Positions 7,571 to 13,381 of a stretch of 17,276 nt of DNA are shown piece by piece. The stretch is from an uncultured Clostridium sp. (lineage in GTDB: Bacteria > Bacillota > Clostridia > Peptostreptococcales > Peptostreptococcaceae): the NCBI GenBank assembly GCA_900550335.1, contig URRU01000019.1, positions 1 through 17,276 of the forward strand, written 5' to 3'. A model generated the notes under the pieces. It searched no databases and was not told where the DNA came from. It was given only the letters and a program-made list of their open reading frames with translations. Numbering within the stretch: the first letter of the stretch is position 1; each line of letters starts with the position of its first letter. The position numbers and the translations under genes were made by a program.

Positions 7571-7624
7571 GCACGAGTTGTGGCTATCGTTAAACAAATT
7601 TAATAAAATGCCATAACTTCGTGC
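7571..7624 (+). promoter_or_regulatory. Attenuator hairpin directly after leader peptide 2
   Basis: GCACGAGTTGTGGC (7571-7584) pairs with GCCATAACTTCGTGC (7610-7624): 6 bp, one bulge, then 8 bp with a G-U pair, and a 25-nt loop. TATTTTAT follows, a weak U-tract. A competing hairpin GATAGC (7565-7570) with GCTATC (7583-7588) overlaps the leader stop and would prevent it. The rlmA ribosome-binding site (7648-7654) is not within the stem, so transcription attenuation fits better than translational masking. Confidence 0.65.
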
Positions 7625-7663
7625 TATTTTATATGAATAATAGAAATAGGAAGGTTATGAACA

Positions 7664-8536
7664 ATGAGAAAATTAAAAAAGATTGAAGTTTTAAGAGAAT
7701 TACTTAATGAAAATATATCAATACTTAGATGTCCAGTGTGTAAAAAATCTATAAAATATATAAAAGAAAGTAGTGTATTATGTGAAAATAACCATTGCTT
7801 TAATATATCTAAAAAAGGATATGTTAATTTAGTAAAGAATAATGCGAAGACAATATATGATAAAAAATTATTTGAATCTAGAAGTAAAATATATGAATAT
7901 GGTATATATGACGAGCTTTCTAAAGAGATAATAGATATAGTGGATAAATATACGTCAAAAAAGAATGTTAATTTTGTACTAGATGTTGGTTGCGGAGAAG
8001 GGTATTATTTAAATCAACTATATTCAGATGAAAAAATAAATAGTAAGTGTAAATTATTTGGAATAGATATATCAAGAGAAGGAATTTCACTTGCTACAAG
8101 ATACGAAAATAGCATACTATGGAGTGTCTCAGACTTATCAAATCTACCATTTGAAAATGGTAAATTTGATATAATAATAGATATACTTTCACCATCGAAT
8201 TATAGTGAATTTACTAGAGTTTTAAACAAAGGTGGAGTTGTAATAAAAGTAATTCCAGATGAACACTATTTAAAAGAGATAAGGTCTGAAATAAAAGGTA
8301 AAATAAAAAAAGATACTTATTCTAATAAAAATGTTATAAATTCATTTAAAGATAACTTGGAAATCATCTATGATAAAAGAATCACTTATAAAACAAATAT
8401 ATATAATTTAGAAGATTTTATAAAAATGACACCATTAACATCTGGTTTGAGCAAAGAACAAATAAATGAATTAAATAAATGTGATATAGAAAAAATAACG
8501 GTTGATTTAAAAATTGTAGTCGGCAAAGTAAAGTAG
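7664..8536 (+). CDS. rlmA: RlmA(II)/TlrB-type 23S rRNA (guanine-N1)-methyltransferase
   Basis: 290 aa; SAM-dependent methyltransferase of the RlmA family, which methylates N1 of G745 (RlmA-I) or G748 (RlmA-II, TlrB) in 23S rRNA hairpin 35 near the macrolide site. The N-terminal zinc site is Cys23, Cys26, Cys40, His44, followed by the family block FNISKKGYVNL. Motif I is DVGCGEGYY (107-115), with Asp135 in GIDIS for the SAM ribose. TlrB gives tylosin resistance together with a second methylase, and RlmA(II) also changes ketolide binding. G748 rather than G745 is expected in a Gram-positive, but the sequence alone does not prove it. AGGAAGG (7648-7654) precedes the start by 9 nt. The gene is first in the cargo operon, behind two leader peptides. 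Confidence 0.88.
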   Translation: MRKLKKIEVLRELLNENISILRCPVCKKSIKYIKESSVLCENNHCFNISKKGYVNLVKNNAKTIYDKKLFESRSKIYEYGIYDELSKEIIDIVDKYTSKKNVNFVLDVGCGEGYYLNQLYSDEKINSKCKLFGIDISREGISLATRYENSILWSVSDLSNLPFENGKFDIIIDILSPSNYSEFTRVLNKGGVVIKVIPDEHYLKEIRSEIKGKIKKDTYSNKNVINSFKDNLEIIYDKRITYKTNIYNLEDFIKMTPLTSGLSKEQINELNKCDIEKITVDLKIVVGKVK

Positions 8537-8558
8537 ATAAAGGTTAGGAGGTAATAAG

Positions 8559-8603
8559 ATGAATATACGTGGATGTATACATTCAATAAGATTAAGAGGG
8601 TAA
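8559..8603 (+). CDS. Leader peptide 3, MNIRGCIHSIRLRG (macrolide-sensing type)
   Basis: A 14-codon ORF 22 nt after the rlmA stop, with AGGAGGT (8546-8552) 6 nt upstream. It ends HSIRLRG-stop. The core is strikingly like the ErmDL leader (HSMRLR) and identical over IRLRG to leader peptide 2, including the codons AGA-TTA-AGA. The stop is followed by the hairpin at 8605-8655. This placement inside the operon gives the downstream hflX-like gene its own control. Confidence 0.78.
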   Translation: MNIRGCIHSIRLRG

Positions 8604-8604
8604 G

Positions 8605-8655
8605 TCACGGATTGTGGCTATTATCTTAATATAATTAAAAGTCATAATCCCGTGA
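8605..8655 (+). promoter_or_regulatory. Attenuator hairpin directly after leader peptide 3
   Basis: TCACGGATTGTGGCT (8605-8619) pairs with AGTCATAATCCCGTGA (8640-8655): 6 bp, one bulge, 9 bp with two G-U pairs, and a 20-nt loop. The design and the core TTGTGGCTAT are shared with the hairpin at 7571-7624. A competing pairing, ATTAAGA (8591-8597, inside the Arg-Leu-Arg codons) with TCTTAAT (8624-8630), would break it. The hflX-like binding site (8689-8693) is outside the stem. The T-tract after it (TATTTAAATATT) is weak. Confidence 0.65.
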
Positions 8656-8702
8656 TATTTAAATATTAAAGTTTAAATATAAAATTATAGGAGATTATGA
8701 AA

Positions 8703-9947
8703 ATGAGAAAAAGAGTAATAATTGTAGGAATTAATATAAATAACAAAAATAATTTTGAGGAATCTATAATAGAACTTAAGAATTTATGTATAGCCTGTGA
8801 TATGGAAGTAGTTGGAAAAGTGGAGCAAAATTTAAAGAAGATAAATCCAACATTCTATATGGGTAGTGGTAAAATTGAAGAATTACAAGATTTAATCGAA
8901 AAAACGAACGCTGAAATAATAGTATTTAATAACGAACTATCTGCATCACAGATAAAAAATATTGAAGAAGAAGTAAAATGTAATGTCATAGATAGGACAG
9001 CTTTAATACTAGATATATTTGCAAATAGAGCAAAAACAAGAGAAGCTAAGTTGCAAGTAGAGGTTGCAAGACTTCAGTATGAACTTCCAAGGTTAATTGG
9101 TGCAAATGAAAACCTAGGTCGTCAAAGTGGTGGAGTTGGTACTAAAAATAGGGGAGCAGGAGAAACTAAGTTAGAACTAGACCGTAGACGTATAGAAGAT
9201 AGAATAGCTAGTTTAAACAAGGAATTAGAAATACTGAAGTATCAAAGAAATACTCAAAAAAATAAAAGAAAAAAATCCAACATACCTAATGTAGCACTAG
9301 TAGGATATACTAATGCAGGTAAATCATCAGTTATGAATGTATTAGTTGAAAATTTTATCAATAAAGAAGATAAAAAAGTATTTGAAAAAAACATGCTATT
9401 TGCAACATTGGAGACTTATGTTAGAAATATTAAACTGCATAATAACAAATCTTTTTTACTGTATGATACAGTTGGATTTGTAGGCGATTTGCCTCATAAC
9501 TTAGTTAAAGCTTTTAGATCGACACTGGAAGAGGTTTGCGATGCAGACTTATTAGTTCATATTATAGATATATCTAATCCTAATTATAAAAATCAGATAG
9601 ATGTTACTAATGAAACATTAAGCCAAATAGGAGCTGATAATATTCCTATGATTTATGTATATAATAAGATTGATTTAATTGATTTAGATAAATTAGATAA
9701 TAATAAAATATTAATTTCAGCTAAAAGAGATATAGGAATAGATAGATTAATAGAATCTATTTGTGAAAAAGTATTTGAAGATTATATAAGATTTAAGTTA
9801 AAAATTCCATATTCAGAAGGAAAGACGATATCTAATATAATGGAGAATGCAACTATCTTAGACTCTGAATATATAGAGGATGGAGTAATACTCAATATTG
9901 AATGTAGTGAAAAAGAGTATGTTCAATATAAACAATACATAATTTAG
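8703..9947 (+). CDS. hflX: Transposon-borne HflX-type ribosome-splitting GTPase (HflXr-like)
   Basis: 414 aa with the full HflX layout. The N-terminal ribosome-binding domain (about 1-140) includes FYMGSGKIEEL, and a helical linker carries GAGETKLE. The G domain has P-loop GYTNAGKSS (201-209), G3 DTVGF (255-259), G4 NKID (321-324) and G5 ISAK. HflX binds the 50S subunit and splits stalled 70S ribosomes. In Listeria a second HflX copy (HflXr) gives macrolide and lincosamide resistance and is antibiotic-induced, which fits the leader peptide here. Start 8703 is preferred over the ATG at 8697 because AGGAG (8689-8693) is 9 nt away rather than 3. It is clearly diverged from the resident hflX 0.9 kb downstream and uses mainly CAA for Gln (9 of 12), unlike the resident copy (0 of 12). 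Confidence 0.9.
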   Translation: MRKRVIIVGININNKNNFEESIIELKNLCIACDMEVVGKVEQNLKKINPTFYMGSGKIEELQDLIEKTNAEIIVFNNELSASQIKNIEEEVKCNVIDRTALILDIFANRAKTREAKLQVEVARLQYELPRLIGANENLGRQSGGVGTKNRGAGETKLELDRRRIEDRIASLNKELEILKYQRNTQKNKRKKSNIPNVALVGYTNAGKSSVMNVLVENFINKEDKKVFEKNMLFATLETYVRNIKLHNNKSFLLYDTVGFVGDLPHNLVKAFRSTLEEVCDADLLVHIIDISNPNYKNQIDVTNETLSQIGADNIPMIYVYNKIDLIDLDKLDNNKILISAKRDIGIDRLIESICEKVFEDYIRFKLKIPYSEGKTISNIMENATILDSEYIEDGVILNIECSEKEYVQYKQYII

Positions 9948-10049
9948 CATTAACTTAGATATATGATATAAAGTATATTACTATAGTTGAGAATTAATTA
10001 AATTACAAAATTAATATATTACGAACAATTTATAATAAGCTATAGAATT

Positions 10050-10101
10050 AACCACATCTTAGAATTCAATGTATTGAAAAGTCTAAGGTGTGGTTATTTT
10101 T
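10050..10101 (+). terminator. Terminator of the transposon cargo operon
   Basis: AACCACATCTTAGA (10050-10063) and TCTAAGGTGTGGTT (10082-10095) form a 14-bp stem with one G-U pair, followed by ATTTTTA. It sits just inside the right end of the element and should block read-through from the passenger genes into lnu. Confidence 0.85.
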
Positions 10102-10112
10102 ATGATATACTT

Positions 10113-10144
10113 ATCACGAAGAAAGCTAACATAGCCTAAAAAAT
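10113..10144 (-). repeat. Right terminal inverted repeat (10113-10136) and right target duplication (10137-10144)
   Basis: Read on the minus strand from 10136, the end begins GGCTATGTTAGCT and matches the left end at 21 of 24 positions. TAAAAAAT follows immediately on the plus strand, identical to 6066-6073. Outside the element the original leader sequence continues towards lnu. Confidence 0.9.
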
Positions 10145-10164
10145 AAAAGGATAAAATTACACAA

Positions 10165-10180
10165 CTAATTGAAAAATTAG
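10165..10180 (+). promoter_or_regulatory. Small hairpin in the lnu 5' UTR
   Basis: CTAATT-GAAA-AATTAG forms a 6-bp stem with a GAAA tetraloop ending 5 nt before the AGGAGG of lnu (10186-10191). It leaves the binding site free. A regulatory role is possible but not shown, and the stem is AT-rich and weak. Confidence 0.3.
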
Positions 10181-10200
10181 ACCAAAGGAGGAGGTAAATA

Positions 10201-10686
10201 ATGTCTAAAAAAGAAATTGTAACAAAAGAAGATTTATTAAACATTATAGATTTATTAGAGAGCACTAAAATTACATATTGGATTGATGGAGGATGGGGAG
10301 TTGATTTATTATTTGGAAAACAAACTAGAAACCATAGAGATATAGATATTAATTTTGATGCAAAATATACAGATGAATTAATAGAATTTCTTTTAAATAA
10401 AGGATATAAAATAGATACAGATTGGCTTCCAGTTAGAATGGAGTTATATAGTAATGAATATGGATATTTAGACATACATCCATTTATTTTAAATGAAGAT
10501 GGAACATCAAAACAAGCTGATTTAGAAGGTGGATGGTATGAATTTGAAAAAGATTATTTTGGAAGTGTAAACTTTGAAAATAAAACAATTCCATGTATAT
10601 CTTTAAAAGGACAACTTATTTTTCACTCAGGATATGAACTTAGAGAAAAAGATATACATGATATAGATATTCTTAAAAGTTTATAA
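10201..10686 (+). CDS. lnu: Lincosamide nucleotidyltransferase, Lnu(A)/Lnu(C) type
   Basis: 161 aa, the usual length of the short Lnu class (Lnu(A), Lnu(C)) and unlike the ~270-aa Lnu(B)/(F) class. It transfers AMP from ATP to a hydroxyl of lincomycin or clindamycin. Visible motifs: TYWIDGGWGVDLL (25-37), HRDIDINFD (45-53) with metal-binding Asp47 and Asp49, GYLDIHP (88-94) with Asp91, and FHSGYEL near the C-terminus. A strong AAAGGAGGAGG lies 6 nt upstream. The reading frame is intact. The transposon at 6074-10136 lies between this gene and its apparent promoter and attenuators (5754-6048), and the cargo terminator stands 100 nt upstream. Expression may therefore be low unless a cryptic promoter exists; the only -10-like box I see is TAAAAT (10152-10157), with no good -35. 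The allele cannot be assigned without a search. Confidence 0.92.
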   Translation: MSKKEIVTKEDLLNIIDLLESTKITYWIDGGWGVDLLFGKQTRNHRDIDINFDAKYTDELIEFLLNKGYKIDTDWLPVRMELYSNEYGYLDIHPFILNEDGTSKQADLEGGWYEFEKDYFGSVNFENKTIPCISLKGQLIFHSGYELREKDIHDIDILKSL

Positions 10687-10850
10687 TAAATATTATATAA
10701 AGTTTAATAATATTATAGTTATAAGAGGACTATAAATATAGTAGTGATAATTTTTTTAGGATATAATATAATTAAATTTAATTATGGACTTAAAGAATAA
10801 ATAAAATTTTAATGAAAATAATATAAATAAATATAATTAAGGAGGAAATT

Positions 10851-12161
10851 ATGACGACTGAATTAGATATAAATTTACACGAACAGGTAGTTGAAAGAGC
10901 ACTTCTTGTAGGTATGAATATAACTACTGTATCAAAAAGAATAGATGATATAGATATAAACGACTCTATGGAGGAGTTAAAAGAATTAGCAAAGGCAGCA
11001 GGTGCAGAAGTTGTAGGGTCTGTAGTACAGAATAGACCTGCTGTAGATGCTGCATATTATATAGGAAAGGGTAAGGTTGAGGAAATAAAAGGATACTGCG
11101 AAGGTCTTGATGCAACTTTGATAATATTCAATGATGAATTATCTGGTGCTCAGTCTAGAAATATAGAAGACCTTACTGGAATAAAAACTATAGACAGAAC
11201 AACTCTAATCCTTGATATATTTGCACAGAGAGCAAAAAGTAAAGAAGGTAAACTTCAGGTAGAATTAGCTCAGTTAAAATATAGACTACCAAGACTTTAC
11301 GGAATGGGTGGAGCAATGAGTAGAACTGGTGCAGGTATAGGTACAAGAGGGCCAGGGGAACAGAAGCTTGAAATAGACAAAAGACACATATTAAATAGAG
11401 CTGCGGATATAAGAGCAGAACTAAAATTAGTTAAGAAAAACAGAGAAACTCAGAGAAATCAGAGAAAAAAATCTAACATACCTATAGTAGCATTAGTAGG
11501 ATATACAAATGCTGGTAAATCAACTTTATTAAATGAACTTATAAAAACTCACAAAGAATATGAAAGTGAAAAAGAAGTATTTGTAAAAGATATGCTTTTC
11601 GCAACACTAGATGTAACTTTAAGAAAGGCAGTACTTCCAAATAAAAGAGACTTCCTAGTAGTTGATACTGTTGGGTTTGTAAGTAAGCTACCACATGATT
11701 TAGTAGATGCATTTAAATCTACACTAGAAGAAGTTAATTATGCAGATTTAATTCTTCATGTAATAGATGCTACAAATGATAGCTACGAAATTCAGAAAAA
11801 AACTACAGAAAAAGTATTAAAAGAACTTGGAGCAGACGATAAAAAGACTATACTTGTATATAATAAAGTAGATAAATTAGAGCTTGATATATATCCAAAA
11901 AATCAGGACGATATAGTGTATATATCTGCAAAACAGGGAATAAATATGGACAAACTGCTTAATATGATAGAAAAAGCAGTTATGGAAAATACCTATGATG
12001 TAGAGCTTTTAATTCCTTATGATAGAGGAGATATATTCAGTAAGTGTAAAGATAAGTACAATATAGATGAGTTTGAATATCTTGGAGAGGGAACTAAGTT
12101 TAGAGTAGCACTTGATGAAGAGGACTTTGGAAAATACAAAGAATATATAATAGAAAAATAG
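10851..12161 (+). CDS. hflX: Resident GTPase HflX
   Basis: 436 aa, the chromosomal HflX, a ribosome-splitting GTPase. It has an N-terminal domain with AYYIGKGKVEEI, linker motif GTRGPGEQKLE, P-loop GYTNAGKST (217-225), G3 DTVGFVSKLPHDLV, G4 NKVD, G5 ISAK and a C-terminal domain ending in YKEYI. Compared with the transposon copy it has a longer N-terminus and the canonical GPGEQKLE. All 12 Gln codons are CAG, like neighbouring core genes. AAGGAGG lies 7 nt upstream. A TATAAT at 10762-10767 in the AT-rich upstream gap may be its promoter, without a convincing -35. It ends at its own terminator (12186-12232). Confidence 0.95.
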   Translation: MTTELDINLHEQVVERALLVGMNITTVSKRIDDIDINDSMEELKELAKAAGAEVVGSVVQNRPAVDAAYYIGKGKVEEIKGYCEGLDATLIIFNDELSGAQSRNIEDLTGIKTIDRTTLILDIFAQRAKSKEGKLQVELAQLKYRLPRLYGMGGAMSRTGAGIGTRGPGEQKLEIDKRHILNRAADIRAELKLVKKNRETQRNQRKKSNIPIVALVGYTNAGKSTLLNELIKTHKEYESEKEVFVKDMLFATLDVTLRKAVLPNKRDFLVVDTVGFVSKLPHDLVDAFKSTLEEVNYADLILHVIDATNDSYEIQKKTTEKVLKELGADDKKTILVYNKVDKLELDIYPKNQDDIVYISAKQGINMDKLLNMIEKAVMENTYDVELLIPYDRGDIFSKCKDKYNIDEFEYLGEGTKFRVALDEEDFGKYKEYIIEK

Positions 12162-12185
12162 AATTAATTCATATATATAAGTAGC

Positions 12186-12232
12186 CTATACAAATATATT
12201 ATTTTAAAGATATATTTGTATAGAAATTTTTT
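12186..12232 (+). terminator. Intrinsic terminator after resident hflX
   Basis: CTATACAAATATAT (12186-12199) and ATATATTTGTATAG (12210-12223) form a perfect but AT-rich 14-bp stem, followed by AAATTTTTT. The remaining gap to 12293 holds a short imperfect repeat (TTATGAAA...TTATTTG twice, about 12231-12276). Confidence 0.8.
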
Positions 12233-12293
12233 ATGAAAGTTATTTGTATATAGATTTTTGTTATGAAAAATTATTTGAGATTGGGATGATGAG

Positions 12294-13319
12294 ATGGAGA
12301 TAAGCTGGAAAAATATCGATAAATTAGAAGATTATCAGATAACCTATCTATTATATAAAGAGTCCTTAAACGTAAATCAAATAGCAAAGGTTAGAAATAT
12401 GTCTCCTCAAGATATAGCGGAACATCTTATAAAGGTTCAAGTTGAAAAAAGAGAAGAAGATAGAAAAAAAGACTCTTTAGAAACATACTTAACCTTTGAT
12501 AAAGAAGAAAGAAAAGAGTACCTAAAGCAGCTAGATTCAGAGGAATTAGTGTATTTCAAGAAAAAGTTACTTAGAGCACTACCTATTGAAAAGGATATGA
12601 GAAGCTTAATGATTTTAACTTGGACAGCTGGAGAGCTCGGTGAAGAATCTTCTTTAGAGTATATAGAAAAGTTGCTAAATCATGACAATGAAGATATGAG
12701 AAAAGTAGCAACCGTGGCTATAAGAAAAATACAGAGTAAACTAGATAAGTATAGTAAAAATAATAGTAATATTAATAGCTCGGATACAGATAAAAAAATT
12801 GATTTAAATGAAAAAAAATCCTATAAAGATAGTGAAAAAAATATAGATGAATTACAAAGTTTTTTAGGGCTAGATAAAAATCAAAGACTTGATTTTTTAG
12901 ATAGATTAAAACCGGAAAAAATGATATACTTTAAGAGAAAGGTGTACAAACGTATTCTTACAGAATATAACTCAGATGATTTAATTGTTTTGATTTGGAC
13001 AACTGGAGAATTAAAGGACGAAAATTTTTTACCGATCCTACATAATCTCACTGAACATAGAAACTCCGATGTCAGAAGAATTACTTATTCTGCAATCAGA
13101 AAGATTGGTTCACCTAAGAGTAGAGAAGTTTTAGAACTAGGGCTTTTAGACTCAAATCCACAGACTAGACAGTACTGTGCGAAAGCTCTTTTAAAAGTTG
13201 GTAATGGACACAGTCTGAATATACTGAGAAACCAGTATAGAGCAAGACAAGGTGTCGAAAAAGATTATGTACTTCGTGCATACAGAGAAGCGATAATCGA
13301 GTTAGAAAAGTCAGTTTAA
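12294..13319 (+). CDS. HEAT-repeat protein with duplicated module
   Basis: 341 aa, cytosolic, highly charged. Residues 1-48 look like a helix-turn-helix (YKESLNVNQIAKVRNMSPQDIAEHL). Two 85-residue segments, 62-146 and 187-271, align without gaps at roughly 38% identity by eye, with shared ...YFK.K..., ...L.W T.GEL... and ...AIRKI. A low-complexity linker (150-186) joins them. Helical HEAT-like repeats continue to the C-terminus. HEAT repeats bind protein or nucleic acid partners; no enzymatic motif is seen, and the function is unknown. The N-terminal HTH suggests DNA binding, but this is weak. The Nudix-fold gene follows after 62 nt. Confidence 0.75.
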   Translation: MEISWKNIDKLEDYQITYLLYKESLNVNQIAKVRNMSPQDIAEHLIKVQVEKREEDRKKDSLETYLTFDKEERKEYLKQLDSEELVYFKKKLLRALPIEKDMRSLMILTWTAGELGEESSLEYIEKLLNHDNEDMRKVATVAIRKIQSKLDKYSKNNSNINSSDTDKKIDLNEKKSYKDSEKNIDELQSFLGLDKNQRLDFLDRLKPEKMIYFKRKVYKRILTEYNSDDLIVLIWTTGELKDENFLPILHNLTEHRNSDVRRITYSAIRKIGSPKSREVLELGLLDSNPQTRQYCAKALLKVGNGHSLNILRNQYRARQGVEKDYVLRAYREAIIELEKSV

Positions 13320-13345
13320 ATTCTGACGATTATATTTTTCAAATC

Positions 13346-13361
13346 ATACGCAGGTGCGTAT
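13346..13361 (+). promoter_or_regulatory. Palindrome between the HEAT and Nudix-fold genes
   Basis: ATACGCAGGTGCGTAT is a near-perfect palindrome 20 nt before the Nudix-fold start, followed by an AT-rich stretch and AGGAGGG. It could be a hairpin or a protein-binding site. There is no T-run, so termination is unlikely. Confidence 0.35.
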
Positions 13362-13381
13362 ATTTATAGGAGGGATTCGAT

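Larger units (their letters stand above)
6074..10136 (+). mobile_element. IS1595-type transposon carrying rlmA(II)-like and hflX-like passenger genes
   Basis: A 4063-bp element bounded by inverted repeats that both begin GGCTATGTTAGCT and match at 21 of 24 positions (6074-6097 and 10113-10136). It is flanked by an exact 8-bp direct repeat. It holds an intact IS1595-family transposase (6174-7220) and two passenger genes with their own promoter (7262-7290), three leader peptides, attenuator hairpins and a terminator (10050-10101). IS1595-family elements with antibiotic-resistance passengers are known in Gram-positives (lnu-carrying MTnSag1 and tISCpe8), but I do not recall one with this cargo. 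The insertion point lies in the leader of an lnu gene. All parts look intact, so the insertion may be recent. Confidence 0.92.

Noticed and set aside
7397..8603. The short leader ORFs as ordinary small proteins
   Set aside because: Nine, 14 and 23 codons, each followed by a hairpin in front of a resistance-type gene; a regulatory leader role fits better, although a product function is not excluded.
6066..10686. lnu as a third passenger of the transposon
   Set aside because: The right inverted repeat and the target duplication end at 10144, before lnu, and no further copy of the terminal repeat is seen after lnu up to 10850.
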